Counted from the stretch's first letter, positions 26,514-37,413 are shown. The stretch is DNA of 64,000 nt from Desulfolucanica intricata (GCF_001592105.1 NZ_BCWE01000001.1:62001-126000), one strand, 5' to 3'. A program made the numbers and translations. Notes: generated from the letters alone by a model not told the origin.

Positions 26514-27921
26514 CATTTTCATAATTTATTTCCTTGTAACCAAGTGGAATACCAACAACCTCAGCCGTCTGAGAATCCAAGGCAAACAGGTCATCTTTGT
26601 TAACCTCATGAATACTGTTTTTACCCAAGGCTCTGACCGCCTCTTTTATTTCTTCGTTACAAGCATTAAGAAAGCTTGCCAGGCTTTGTGCCCCTTTTTC
26701 TACATCAAATTCCTTTTGATGTTTACCTTTATAAAAAACAATCTCAGGGGGAGGTTCCCAGGGTAAGGCTTTTAAAACCTGGGTGTGACTCATAGCAAAT
26801 AAAGCAGTACTCCCGATATATAAAGCATCTGCTCCAAGAGCTATTGCTTTTAAAAAATCTCCGGGGTTTTCCAACCCACCCGAAAGGATTAAACTAACTT
26901 TGTTTTTTAGTTTATATTTATTTATAAATTTAGCTGCCCTTATTATCGCAAATAAAGATGGTAAGCCAAAATCATCTTGCAATATCGGTGCCGTACCTTT
27001 TGAAGCGGCTTCACTTCCGTCAATCGTTATCACATCTACTCCGGATTCTACTGCTATCTCCATATCCTTTTCTAAATATTTACTCGCTGCAAGTTTTACC
27101 CCAACAGGTACACCCTTTGTAACTTCTTTTAAATACGTAATTAAATCCTTTAAATAATTTGGCTTATCCATACCCGGAAACTTAGCATGAATAACCCCCT
27201 TCTCACCCCAACCTAATCCCATCATCCTTCTAATTTTCCAATCAATTTCTTTATCTTCAATATAATGACCTACTCCACCGGCAGCTCCCTGTCCAATATG
27301 TATTTCAATCATATCGGCCTGTTTTAATATTTTTTCGGATTTATTCCATTTACCTCTGTTGTACTGCAAAATAAGTTTGTCCGCAGCCTTTCTTTCAGCC
27401 GGTAAAAATGGACCTTCACCGGTATTTGTGGCGGTACCGGCCAGTGAACTCCCTCTTGCCAGTCCAATTTTTGCTTTTGCTGATAAAGCAAAAGCATAAG
27501 CCATACCCGATATCATTATAGGTAACTTTATTTCCAGAGGCTTTTGGGCTCGGGGGCCAATAATCACTCGGGTGTCTATAGGTTTTCCTTCATCTGTCGG
27601 AAGCCGGTGCAATTGAGCAAAGTTAAACATAATTCCGCTAAAGTCAGGAAATTTTTTCGGACTGCCCAGGGGACGCTTAATTGTTTTGCCTTCTTGGGTT
27701 CTTAAATTAATTTCTACAATATCCTGAAGTCCGGTCCTTTGTGACGCGGAGGCAAATTCCCATAAATTTTCTGAATAGGGATCTACCATAATACGCTTTA
27801 TAAAGTTGTCGCTAACTTTATTTATTACTTTTTTACCAAGCCAGGCAGTTCCTTTAGCACCTGCATAGCCTACAGCGGCAAGAAAAAATAGTTTCTTAAG
27901 TAAATCATTTTTTATTGTCAT
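26494..27921 (-). CDS. stand-alone FMN glutamate-synthase-domain protein
   Basis: 475 residues homologous to the FMN-binding synthase domain of GltB: GTATNTGEGPF, IEIHIGQGAAGGVGHY, VGVKLAASKYLEKD, VITIDGSEAASKGTAP, LILSGGLENPGDFLKAIALGADALYIG. The N-terminus has a hydrophobic helix (about residues 9-25), so it may be membrane-bound. The amidotransferase domain is missing and the cysteines that bind the GltB [3Fe-4S] cluster are not recognisable, so classic glutamate synthesis is doubtful. The track-length start after AAAGGAAAAGG is accepted. It converges on the RCKP/repeat genes. Confidence 0.8.
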   Translation of the reverse strand: MTIKNDLLKKLFFLAAVGYAGAKGTAWLGKKVINKVSDNFIKRIMVDPYSENLWEFASASQRTGLQDIVEINLRTQEGKTIKRPLGSPKKFPDFSGIMFNFAQLHRLPTDEGKPIDTRVIIGPRAQKPLEIKLPIMISGMAYAFALSAKAKIGLARGSSLAGTATNTGEGPFLPAERKAADKLILQYNRGKWNKSEKILKQADMIEIHIGQGAAGGVGHYIEDKEIDWKIRRMMGLGWGEKGVIHAKFPGMDKPNYLKDLITYLKEVTKGVPVGVKLAASKYLEKDMEIAVESGVDVITIDGSEAASKGTAPILQDDFGLPSLFAIIRAAKFINKYKLKNKVSLILSGGLENPGDFLKAIALGADALYIGSTALFAMSHTQVLKALPWEPPPEIVFYKGKHQKEFDVEKGAQSLASFLNACNEEIKEAVRALGKNSIHEVNKDDLFALDSQTAEVVGIPLGYKEINYENAKNAPV

Positions 27922-28012
27922 ATTCTGTACCTTTTCCTTCTAAAGTTAGTTTTATTATTTCATCCAACAAAAATGGTATTCGTTTATCCCCCTGATTAAC
28001 TATTGGATTACT

Positions 28013-28041
28013 TTGACCGGTCTTTTTATTGTTTTTAATAA
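28013..28041 (+). promoter_or_regulatory. sigma-A promoter of the cyclic glucan synthase gene
   Basis: TTGACC, 17 bases, TAATAA, about 75 bases before the ATG. The -35 overlaps the palindrome GACCGGTC. Confidence 0.5.
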
Positions 28042-28116
28042 TCTATAGCAAAAATGGGAATATATAAACTGGTAACTATTTCAGTTTAACTCCTGATTTT
28101 TCTTTAGGGGGATCCT

Positions 28117-31100
28117 ATGATTCTAAATAATGAACAACTAAAGCAAAAAGCTCATGAACTTGCACTTACTCATGATCCTTACGTGAAACATTGGCAATCG
28201 AAACGCGTGCTGCGGGAGCTAAATGAGGACGTTAAGAAATTGCGCTCATTTATACAATCCCTGCAAAACAGTAGCACAGGCTGCTCGCAACCCGCTGAAG
28301 AATGGCTGCTTGATCACGCTGAATTTATCGAAGAACAGGTGGTAGTCATCCGGGACTTGCTTTCTGAAACCTCTTTACGGGGTTTACCGCTGCTGCGCAA
28401 GACCGGTAAACCAAGGATATTATCTGTCTTAAATGATTATCTCGGTCAAGTGGACGGGAACATTGAAGAAGACTCATTTGTTTCCTATATGAATTATTAC
28501 CAGGAAGTATCCGTTTTGACCATTGCTGAGGTATGGGCAATCCCGCTTTTCCTGCGCATTGCCCTAATCCGGCGCCTGGCCGAAGTCATGGAGCCGGTTC
28601 GCGAACGGCGTGAAATATGCACATTAGTCGAAGGTATGCTGGAGCGTATAGGGTCATCTAAGTTGAGTCCGGATGCTATGAAGGCTGCACTTGAAGAAGC
28701 AGGCCGGGATATGCCGCTCTCCGGCCCGCTAATTGTCCACCTGGTCAAGCACCTGCGCGAGTGGGCGGACGATTCGGCAACGGTACGTGAATGGCTGCTT
28801 TGTAAGCTGGAAAACGGCCCCGAGAGCCTGGATCGAATCGTCTTATATGAATATCAACTGCAGGCTGCCTATCAGCTGACAACGGGGAACCTGATCGGAA
28901 GCCTGCGTAAAATTTCTCGCTTAGACTGGCGGGATCCTTTCGAGAAGATTTGCATGGTTGAACATACTCTGCGCGAAGAAAGAGCGGGCGATTACCCACT
29001 TCTTGATTTTTCAAGCCGTGATGTACTGAGAGCGCGCGTTGAGCAATTGGCCCGCCGCCTGCGTGTACCGGAAAATCTGGTGGCACAGCAGGCCGTAGAG
29101 CTCGCAGCGAAGGAGTATGAAAGGGCAGTTGAGTCTGTCGGCACTCCCACAGATTCAGGAAAACTGCCGCGCCGGGCATTTGTACCTTATTACCTGCTGG
29201 AACCGGAAGGTATCAAGAAACTGCGGGAAGCACTGAAAATTTGCAGCCCCCGGCATTTGCCTAAGGCCAGGATTTTGCTCCGCAGCACTGGCTCGTATTT
29301 CACTGTCCTTATAGGGTTTTTCACAACCATCCTGTTTGTAACAGCTGCATGGATTAAAGGTGGTGTGGGCTTCACTACTGCTCAGTGGGTAATGATTTTA
29401 ATTGCCCTGTCACTGCCCGCCAGTGAGTGGGCTGTCACAGCGGCACACTCACTTATAGAGAGTGTAAGGCAACCCCGCCCCCTGCTGCGATATGATTTTT
29501 CGCACGGAATTGTACCTGAGGCTACCACCATGGTTGTAATTCCCGTCATCTGGTCGACGGTGGAAGAAGTACGGGAATTGACGGACCGTCTGGAGCTGCA
29601 TTACCTGGCCAACCGTGACCCGAATATACACTTTGCCCTCCTGGGCGATTTTACTGACGCTGATGAGGAGAAACTTCCGGAGGATGCTGCTGTACTTGCG
29701 GCCGCACGCGCCGGCATTGAAAAATTAAACCGCACGTATTCCTATCCGGGCGGCAGTACCTTTCACCTGCTGCAGCGCCGCAGATTATGGAATCCGTCCG
29801 AGGGTGTATGGATGGGCTGGGAGCGCAAGCGAGGAAAATTAGTAGAATTTGTCGAGCTGCTGAAAGGAAAAACGGATACAACTTATGACTTCATAGTCGG
29901 GGACAGGTCTGTTTATCCACGCATCCGCTATATCATTACCCTTGACGCGGATACGCAACTTCCAATGGGAAGCGCGCAGAGGATGATAGGCACTATACAC
30001 CTGCCATACCACAGGCCGAGGCTAAACTCTACGAAAACACGGGTGATTGAAGGCTACGGCGTACTGCAGCCGCGTATTGGCATCAGTCATGAGGCATCTT
30101 TACGCTCACGATTTGCTCATTTATGGTCGGCGGATCCGGGTATCGATCCGTACGCCTTTGCCGTATCCGATCCATACCAGGACGGGCTGGGCCAGGGCAT
30201 TTTTACGGGAAAGGGTATCTTCGATGTTGATACTTTTGCCCGGGTACTTTGTGAACGCATTCCGGAAAACCGGGTACTTAGTCATGACTTATTGGAAGGA
30301 GGTTTTTTACGAGCCGGACTCTTGTCGGATATTGAGTTAATCGACGAACAGCCTGCTGCTTTCAGTGGATATCAAAAAAGAGCGCACCGCTGGGTGCGTG
30401 GTGATTGGCAGCTGCTGCCCTGGTTGTTTTCCCGCACAGCTGACCGAAGGGGAATTTTAAGACCGGTAGATTTATCGCCCCTTACCCGCTGGCAGATAAT
30501 CGATAACCTGCGGCGCAGTTTGCTGTCACCGGCACTGTTTTTAATACTGCTGCTAGGATTGACCGTCTTACCCGGTTCGCCCTGGCGCTGGTTTACTTTT
30601 GTGCTGGCAACCTTTTTTCTACCAGTGATTCGCCAATTAACAGCAATTCACCGGCTGCTCCGGCGCCCACTGGGCTTACTGGCTTCCGCCGGTCAAGTGC
30701 TGGTAACAATTTTGACACTGCCGTTTCATAGTGCACTGCTCATTGACGCAGTTATAAAAACCCTATACCGTTTATACATATCAAAACGTCATTTACTCGA
30801 GTGGGTCAGTGCTGCAGAAGTTGAGCGCCGCAGTCGCGGCGGCCGGTACCCTGCGCTCTTGGGTATGTACGGCGGTTACGCACTAATCTTCTTCTTTGCT
30901 CTGGCAGCGGCGGCCAGTACTGTTCCGGCAGCACAGTGGACAGGTCTGACCTTATGCGCTGTCTGGGCTCTGGCGCCGCTTGCAGTTCGATGGCTGGACA
31001 GGCCCGTACAGCAGCCCGAGCAAAAGTTTTCACCGGCTGAAAAAGAAGAATTAAAAAAGTTATCGAGACAAATTTGGTCTTTTTTCGAAGACTATGTAAC

Positions 31101-34100
31101 TAAAAAAGATAACTGGCTACCGCCTGATAACGTTCAAATCGATCCACCCAACGGAATTGCGCACCGCACCTCACCCACCAACATCGGTCTTTATCTAACC
31201 TGTGTGCTGGCTGCGCGGGATTTCGAGTTTATCGATACACCCGGATTGATTGAGCGCCTGGAACGTACACTGAACACAATTGAGCGCCTGGACAAATGGC
31301 ATGGCCACCTTTACAACTGGTACGACACAGTCACCCTTGAGCCGCTCCCTCCACTATATGTGTCTTCTGTGGATTCCGGCAACTTTGTTGGCTGTTTGAT
31401 GACGGTCAAAGAGGGATTGGCAGACTGGCTTAAGACTGACCTCGACCGGGCTTCACAACCGGAGCGCGGTAAAACGGCAGCGTTAAATGTCGCATTTGCT
31501 GAGGAATTGACACCTTCACCAAGATTAAAAGCAGCGGACTGGTCGGCCCGCGGACAAAAGCTGCTTTTACGCATAGAAGCGCTGATTAAAGAAACCGATT
31601 TCCGCCCGCTTTATAACCACAAGGCCAAATTGTTCAGTCTGGGTTATCACGTTGCGCTGCGTAAACGTGATCAGATTCTATACGACCTAATGGCTTCCGA
31701 AGCCAGACAAACCAGCTTTATTGCTATCGCCCTCGGCCAGGTGTCTGTGGCACACTGGAATGCTCTAGGGCGAACAATGACCAAGGTTAGGCGGCATGTC
31801 ACGCTGCTTTCCTGGTCCGGAACGATGTTTGAATACTTGATGCCCCGGCTGTTTATGCACTCCTATAGAAATACCATCTGGGACAGCACCTACCGTGCAG
31901 TGGTTAAGCGGCAAATTGAGTACGCTCATCAACGGGGAGTCCCCTTTGGCATCTCTGAGTCAGGTTACTACGCCTTTGACTATCAGATGAACTACCAGTA
32001 CCGGGCCTTTGGTGTTCCCGGTCTCGGCTTTAAGCGCGGACTTGAACAGGACTTGGTTGTTTCGCCCTATGCAACAATCCTTGCCTTATTCTATGCCAAG
32101 CGTCAGGGACTGGAGGATCTGCGCAAAATGGAGGAACTTGGTGCCCGCGGCAAATATGGATACTTTGAGGCTATTGACTTTACGTCCGAACGGCTGCCAA
32201 AGGATCAAACTTATATGGTTATTCGCAGTTTTATGGCCCATCACCAGGGAATGAGTTTGCTTGCGCTTGCCAACTTACTGGCACCAAAGAAAATGTACGA
32301 GCGCTTTCACAGTGATAAGCGCGTACAAGCAGCAGAACTGCTGCTGCAGGAGCGTATACCTACACGGCCTAAAATTATAAAACATCCCGCCATGACACGA
32401 ATACATGCTCCCTTTACGAAACCAACGGTGTCCGGCGACCAGCGCGAATACCTTTCCCCGCACACACGGACACCGGAGGTATGTGTCCTTTCCAACGGGG
32501 CATTTATGACTTTGGTGACGGTCAGCGGCAGCGGCTTCAGCCGCTACAAAGGCCTGTCGGTTTCACGTTGGCGGGAAGATCCGGTGCTGGACAATTGGGG
32601 AAGCTACATGTATATACGTGATGTTACCCGAGACGCGGTCTGGTCGCCGACTTTTCAGCCGTGCCGTGTCCCGTCTGCCGAACAGCGGGTACAATTCTCG
32701 CTTGACCGGGCCACCTTTATGCGAGTGGATAATGATATACAGACGAGTCTTGAAATCTGCGTGTCCCCGGAATCTAATGCGGAAGTGCGCCGACTGACAC
32801 TTACTAACACAGGAAATGAAGCACGAATTATCGAAGTTACAACGTTTCTTGAACTGGTGCTGGCGCCCTCTGTAGCAGATGAAGCGCACCCGGCCTTTAG
32901 TAAATTGTTCATTAATACGGAATATGATCAGGATACCGAATGCCTGCTGGCCCGGCGAAGACCCCGCCAGGAAGACGAAAAATCTTTATGGGCGGCGCAC
33001 TCACTGGTGTCCACAGGACGAACAATCGGATCTGTGGAATACGAAACCGACCGGGCCGGCTTTATTGGCCGGGGCCATACGATCTCCCGGCCGCAGGGGC
33101 TACGTTCCCGCTTAAATAAAACGGTAGGCTCTGTAGCTGACCCCGCCTTTATAATGCGAAGGCGGCTCAATATCGAGCCCGGTGAACAAGTGCAGCTGTT
33201 CGCTGTCACTGCCGTTGCAGATACGAAGGAAGAGGCTGTTGGTATTGTCAGCTGCTTCAGCGGGGAACCGGTAGTTGAGCGGACATTTCAACTTGCCTGG
33301 AACCGCAGCCAAATTGAACTTCGACATTTACACATCACTGCCACCGAAGCAGCGGTTTTTCAGACTTTCGCGGGCCAGGTGTTGTATACCCCGCCAATGC
33401 GGAAGGAAAGAAAACTATCTGTCACTGCTAACGTAAAAGGACAGTCCGGCCTCTGGCCTTACGGAGTTTCCGGAGACCTGCCGGTAATACTGGTGCGAAT
33501 TGAAAATCGAGCCAACCTGCCCTTTGTGGCCAAGATGCTGTTGGGACACGAATATTTACGCCGTTTGGGGTTGTTTTTCGACCTGGTCATTTTGAATGAA
33601 TCGGACGGAGGATACCAGCAGGATTTACAAGAAGCACTGCGGCGGACGCTGGAACAGGGAATTGACAGACATGGGGGCGAAGCAGGCGGCGTTTTCATTA
33701 TAAATGCCAACCAGCTGCCTGAGGAGGACAAAACACTGCTTATCTCCGCAGCCCGCCTTGTACTGCGGGCCGGCGGTCCCAGTCTCAAAGCTCAGATCAG
33801 GCTGCCCCGATCGGAGACCGCCTTCCCGGCTCCTCTCACTCCGGTGGTATCATTAAACCGGTTTGATAAACCGCCTTCAACAAATGAGGTGCACAAGCTG
33901 CTGTTTTTCAACGGGTGGGGAGGATTTTCAACGGATGGTAAAGAGTACCGGATTATACTCAAAAACGGAAGCCAACTGCCTGCACCCTGGAGTAATATAA
34001 TCGCCAACCCTCACTTCGGGTGTCTGGTTACAGAAATGGGCACAGGATACACCTGGTGGCGCAACAGCCGTGAATGCAAACTGACCCCGTGGTCTAATGA

Positions 34101-36378
34101 TCCGATTCTCGATCCACCCGGTGAAGTATGTTACCTGCGGGACGAGGAGAGCGGCGAAGTATGGTCTGCCACACCGTCTGCAGCACATACAAAAAATACT
34201 TACACCGTTAGCCACGGCCGGGGGTATACACGATTTGCTCACGAAAGACACGGCATAAGTCATGAAATGACTGTTTTTGTGCCGCTTGAGGATCCAATCA
34301 AGGTGGTTAAGTTGCAGCTGCAGAACAAGACTACCGAGTGCCGGCACATTTCCGTCACCTACTATGCGGAGTGGGTTCTGGGTGTAAGACGCCAGTCAAA
34401 TGCTTCTTTTATCATTACGGATTGGGATGAGCCGAATCAAATTCTGCTGGCACGCAACGTGTATCAGGAAGCATTTTCTGATGCGACAGCCTTTTTAGGC
34501 ATATATCATAAAACACAAACACCGCATCCGGCAGAAACGGGAACTAAACCGGAAACCGAACAAGCACAAAAGTTATCCTGGACGGCAGACCGCTTGGAAT
34601 TTCTCGGCCGCAACGGCACACTGGAAAATCCTGCTGCGCTGGGCCGGAAACACCTGTCAGGAAAAACAGGGCCGATCTATGAAACCTGCGGCGCAGTACA
34701 GAATAAGTTCACCCTGAAGCCGGGGGCAGAAGAGACTGTCTACATCCTTCTTGGCTGCGAAAACTCCCGCGATACCGCAGTAAAACTGGCGCAAAGATAC
34801 AGCCGGGAAAGTACATGCGACCTAGCCTTTAAACAGGTGCTGGAATTCTGGGACAGTGTATTGGATCAGACTTCGGTATCCACTCCCCGACCGGAGATGG
34901 ATGTACTTTTAAACGGCTGGCTGGTTTACCAGGCACTTTCCTGCAGGATGTGGGCTCGCTCCGGTTTTTATCAAGCAGGGGGCGCCTACGGCTTTCGCGA
35001 TCAGCTGCAGGATTCTCTGGCACTCCTGCACACCCGCCCCGACATAACACGGGCGCAAATTTTGCTGCATGCATCTCATCAATATGAGGAAGGCGATGTA
35101 CAGCATTGGTGGCATGAAGAAACAGAGCGCGGTATCCGTACAAAGTTCTCTGATGATTTGCTGTGGCTGCCCTATGCTGTTGGGCGTTATGTCGAGCATA
35201 CGGGGGATGACAGTATACTTGGTGAGATAATACCGTTTCTACACAGCGAACCTTTACGAGAAGATGAACACGAGCGCTACGAACCAACTGTAATCTCATC
35301 TCAAAGCGGCACTGTTTTCGAGCACTGCTTGCGGGCTATCGAAAGGGCATTGCAGCGCTTCGGTGAACACGGTCTGCCGCTGATCGGCATCGGTGACTGG
35401 AATGACGGTATGAACCATGTCGGTGCCAAAGGTCGCGGTGAGAGTGTATGGCTCGGCTGGTTCCTTTACGAAGTTCTGAACCGGTTCACGGATTTGAGCC
35501 GTCAGCGCGGCGATATCAAACGAGCAGAGCGGTATCAGGAAACACAAAAGCAGATTGCCTCAGCTCTCGACAAACACGCCTGGGACGGACAGTGGTACCG
35601 GCGGGCCTTTACTGATGCCGGGCAATGGCTGGGTTCCGTTTATAATGAGGAATGCCGCATTGATGCCATCGCCCAATCGTGGTCAGTCATTTCCGGGGCC
35701 GCACCGGTAGAGAAAGCAGCGCAGGCAATGCAGTCCTTCGATCGTGAGCTTGTAGACCGGGAGCTTTCTGTGGCACACCTTTTAACACCGCCATTTGACA
35801 GTACTACACCAAGTCCGGGCTATATTCAGGGCTACCCGCCCGGCATTCGTGAGAACGGGGCACAGTATACACATGGTGTCATCTGGAGCATCATCGCCTG
35901 GTCCCGGCTTGGCAGCGGAGATAAAGCCTTTGAATTGTTTGATATGTTAAATCCGCTCAATCACACGCGCACACCTAATGAAGTGCGGCAGTATGCCGGT
36001 GAGCCCTATGTCATGGCAGCAGACGTTTATACTGCAGAACCACACAAAGGACATGCCGGCTGGACCTGGTACACCGGTGCTGCAGGTTGGCTGTATCAGG
36101 CGGGTGTTGAGTGGATCCTTGGCCTTCACCGCCGCAGCGAGCGGCTGTATATAAAACCGTGCATTCCTTGCGAATGGCCGGAATTTTCCGTCAACTACCG
36201 TTTTGGTAACTCACGTTACCTTATTATTGTTAAAAACCCGTCACACAAATCCAGTGGGGCATCCTCTTTACAAGTTGACGGGCAAGAAGTTGCGCTTTCG
36301 GAGCAGGACTTAAAAAACGGTCCCTATATTAAATTGAACAATGACGGGCAGATTCATCATGTCGTTTTAACCTTGTAA
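28117..36378 (+). CDS. cyclic beta-1,2-glucan synthase (NdvB/ChvB type)
   Basis: Giant 2753-residue protein expected to build and cyclise beta-1,2-linked glucan from UDP-glucose. Order: N-terminal helical region; membrane segments near residues 395-440; GT84 glycosyltransferase with DAD at about 610-612, HDLLEGG and QKRAHRW at about 753; further membrane helices near 800-960; a glycoamylase-type domain (GISESGYYAFD, HHQGMSLLALAN); then two GH94-like carbohydrate domains, the last with GDWNDGM at about 2426. The same layout is known from Brucella Cgs and rhizobial NdvB. Codon use looks richer in CTG, CGC and GCG than its neighbours. The ATG follows AGGGGG. galU follows 33 bases after the stop. 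Confidence 0.93.
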   Translation: MILNNEQLKQKAHELALTHDPYVKHWQSKRVLRELNEDVKKLRSFIQSLQNSSTGCSQPAEEWLLDHAEFIEEQVVVIRDLLSETSLRGLPLLRKTGKPRILSVLNDYLGQVDGNIEEDSFVSYMNYYQEVSVLTIAEVWAIPLFLRIALIRRLAEVMEPVRERREICTLVEGMLERIGSSKLSPDAMKAALEEAGRDMPLSGPLIVHLVKHLREWADDSATVREWLLCKLENGPESLDRIVLYEYQLQAAYQLTTGNLIGSLRKISRLDWRDPFEKICMVEHTLREERAGDYPLLDFSSRDVLRARVEQLARRLRVPENLVAQQAVELAAKEYERAVESVGTPTDSGKLPRRAFVPYYLLEPEGIKKLREALKICSPRHLPKARILLRSTGSYFTVLIGFFTTILFVTAAWIKGGVGFTTAQWVMILIALSLPASEWAVTAAHSLIESVRQPRPLLRYDFSHGIVPEATTMVVIPVIWSTVEEVRELTDRLELHYLANRDPNIHFALLGDFTDADEEKLPEDAAVLAAARAGIEKLNRTYSYPGGSTFHLLQRRRLWNPSEGVWMGWERKRGKLVEFVELLKGKTDTTYDFIVGDRSVYPRIRYIITLDADTQLPMGSAQRMIGTIHLPYHRPRLNSTKTRVIEGYGVLQPRIGISHEASLRSRFAHLWSADPGIDPYAFAVSDPYQDGLGQGIFTGKGIFDVDTFARVLCERIPENRVLSHDLLEGGFLRAGLLSDIELIDEQPAAFSGYQKRAHRWVRGDWQLLPWLFSRTADRRGILRPVDLSPLTRWQIIDNLRRSLLSPALFLILLLGLTVLPGSPWRWFTFVLATFFLPVIRQLTAIHRLLRRPLGLLASAGQVLVTILTLPFHSALLIDAVIKTLYRLYISKRHLLEWVSAAEVERRSRGGRYPALLGMYGGYALIFFFALAAAASTVPAAQWTGLTLCAVWALAPLAVRWLDRPVQQPEQKFSPAEKEELKKLSRQIWSFFEDYVTKKDNWLPPDNVQIDPPNGIAHRTSPTNIGLYLTCVLAARDFEFIDTPGLIERLERTLNTIERLDKWHGHLYNWYDTVTLEPLPPLYVSSVDSGNFVGCLMTVKEGLADWLKTDLDRASQPERGKTAALNVAFAEELTPSPRLKAADWSARGQKLLLRIEALIKETDFRPLYNHKAKLFSLGYHVALRKRDQILYDLMASEARQTSFIAIALGQVSVAHWNALGRTMTKVRRHVTLLSWSGTMFEYLMPRLFMHSYRNTIWDSTYRAVVKRQIEYAHQRGVPFGISESGYYAFDYQMNYQYRAFGVPGLGFKRGLEQDLVVSPYATILALFYAKRQGLEDLRKMEELGARGKYGYFEAIDFTSERLPKDQTYMVIRSFMAHHQGMSLLALANLLAPKKMYERFHSDKRVQAAELLLQERIPTRPKIIKHPAMTRIHAPFTKPTVSGDQREYLSPHTRTPEVCVLSNGAFMTLVTVSGSGFSRYKGLSVSRWREDPVLDNWGSYMYIRDVTRDAVWSPTFQPCRVPSAEQRVQFSLDRATFMRVDNDIQTSLEICVSPESNAEVRRLTLTNTGNEARIIEVTTFLELVLAPSVADEAHPAFSKLFINTEYDQDTECLLARRRPRQEDEKSLWAAHSLVSTGRTIGSVEYETDRAGFIGRGHTISRPQGLRSRLNKTVGSVADPAFIMRRRLNIEPGEQVQLFAVTAVADTKEEAVGIVSCFSGEPVVERTFQLAWNRSQIELRHLHITATEAAVFQTFAGQVLYTPPMRKERKLSVTANVKGQSGLWPYGVSGDLPVILVRIENRANLPFVAKMLLGHEYLRRLGLFFDLVILNESDGGYQQDLQEALRRTLEQGIDRHGGEAGGVFIINANQLPEEDKTLLISAARLVLRAGGPSLKAQIRLPRSETAFPAPLTPVVSLNRFDKPPSTNEVHKLLFFNGWGGFSTDGKEYRIILKNGSQLPAPWSNIIANPHFGCLVTEMGTGYTWWRNSRECKLTPWSNDPILDPPGEVCYLRDEESGEVWSATPSAAHTKNTYTVSHGRGYTRFAHERHGISHEMTVFVPLEDPIKVVKLQLQNKTTECRHISVTYYAEWVLGVRRQSNASFIITDWDEPNQILLARNVYQEAFSDATAFLGIYHKTQTPHPAETGTKPETEQAQKLSWTADRLEFLGRNGTLENPAALGRKHLSGKTGPIYETCGAVQNKFTLKPGAEETVYILLGCENSRDTAVKLAQRYSRESTCDLAFKQVLEFWDSVLDQTSVSTPRPEMDVLLNGWLVYQALSCRMWARSGFYQAGGAYGFRDQLQDSLALLHTRPDITRAQILLHASHQYEEGDVQHWWHEETERGIRTKFSDDLLWLPYAVGRYVEHTGDDSILGEIIPFLHSEPLREDEHERYEPTVISSQSGTVFEHCLRAIERALQRFGEHGLPLIGIGDWNDGMNHVGAKGRGESVWLGWFLYEVLNRFTDLSRQRGDIKRAERYQETQKQIASALDKHAWDGQWYRRAFTDAGQWLGSVYNEECRIDAIAQSWSVISGAAPVEKAAQAMQSFDRELVDRELSVAHLLTPPFDSTTPSPGYIQGYPPGIRENGAQYTHGVIWSIIAWSRLGSGDKAFELFDMLNPLNHTRTPNEVRQYAGEPYVMAADVYTAEPHKGHAGWTWYTGAAGWLYQAGVEWILGLHRRSERLYIKPCIPCEWPEFSVNYRFGNSRYLIIVKNPSHKSSGASSLQVDGQEVALSEQDLKNGPYIKLNNDGQIHHVVLTL

Positions 36379-36411
36379 AGTACCAATAGCAAAACAGGAG
36401 GAAAATGTCGC

Positions 36412-37413
36412 ATGGCAAGAAAAATACGTAAGGCTATTATTCCGGCGGCCGGATTCGGCACTCGTTTTTTGCCTGCCACCAAAGCCCAGCCCAAGGAAAT
36501 GCTGCCGTTAATCGACAAACCGGCAATTCAATACATAATAGAAGAAGCAATAGCATCGGGTATTAAGGATATTCTGATCATCACGGGGCGAAACAAACGG
36601 GCTATTGAGGATCACTTCGATCACAATGTTGAACTGGAACATTTCCTTAAAGTTCATGGAAAGTGGAATCAATATGAAGAAGTTTTTAAAATTGCAGAAA
36701 TGGCAGATATTCACTTCATCCGCCAGAAAGAGCAGCGTGGACTTGGAAATGCTGTCTTATGTGCCCGCAGTTTTATTGGGAATGAGCCCTTTGCTGTCCT
36801 CCTTGGTGATGATATTATCGATAACCAGTCTAAACCGGCTCTCTGTCAAATGATGGAGCAGTTCGAAACCTATGGAAAGTCCGTAGTGGGGGTACAGCCC
36901 GTATTGCCGGAGGAAGTATCTAAATACGGAGTAATTGCAGGCAAACAGATCGACAACAATGTTTATGAATTACAGGATCTGGTCGAAAAGCCCGATGCAG
37001 ACCAGGCCCCGTCGAACTTAGCAATCGTAGGGCGCTACATCATTCATCCTAAAATCTTTGATATCCTGGAGAATACTGGGCCGGGACGCGGCGGAGAAGT
37101 GCAACTGACGGATGCCCTCAGGGTTCTCTGTTCCAAGCAGGGCATGCAGGCGCGCCTTTTGGAAGGGGACCGTCATGATATTGGTGATAAATGGGGATAT
37201 ATAAAAGCTACTTTATCACTGGCTATGCAATCTGAGGATTTACGTGATAAATTGTATGATTTTTGGCTTGATAAATTTAACGTGTCGGGCGGATTTAAAG
37301 ACAATCTCCCTGATAAATTCGATTTAAGTGATTTTCGGAACAGCCGAATTCACTTACACCCGGCAGAATTTACACACCAATACTCAAGGCAAAGGAAAAA
37401 TCATTTACACTAA
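36412..37413 (+). CDS. galU: UTP-glucose-1-phosphate uridylyltransferase
   Basis: Makes UDP-glucose from UTP and glucose-1-phosphate. 333 residues. The nucleotide-binding GFGTRFLPATKAQPKEMLPL, LLGDD near residue 127, YELQDLVEKP and EVQLTDAL are GalU signatures. The C-terminus is about 40 residues longer than the common 290-300, ending in a basic/His-rich tail. The ATG lies ten bases after CAGGAGG and the gene starts 33 bases after the cyclic glucan synthase gene, so it is presumably co-transcribed and feeds that enzyme. Confidence 0.95.
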   Translation: MARKIRKAIIPAAGFGTRFLPATKAQPKEMLPLIDKPAIQYIIEEAIASGIKDILIITGRNKRAIEDHFDHNVELEHFLKVHGKWNQYEEVFKIAEMADIHFIRQKEQRGLGNAVLCARSFIGNEPFAVLLGDDIIDNQSKPALCQMMEQFETYGKSVVGVQPVLPEEVSKYGVIAGKQIDNNVYELQDLVEKPDADQAPSNLAIVGRYIIHPKIFDILENTGPGRGGEVQLTDALRVLCSKQGMQARLLEGDRHDIGDKWGYIKATLSLAMQSEDLRDKLYDFWLDKFNVSGGFKDNLPDKFDLSDFRNSRIHLHPAEFTHQYSRQRKNHLH

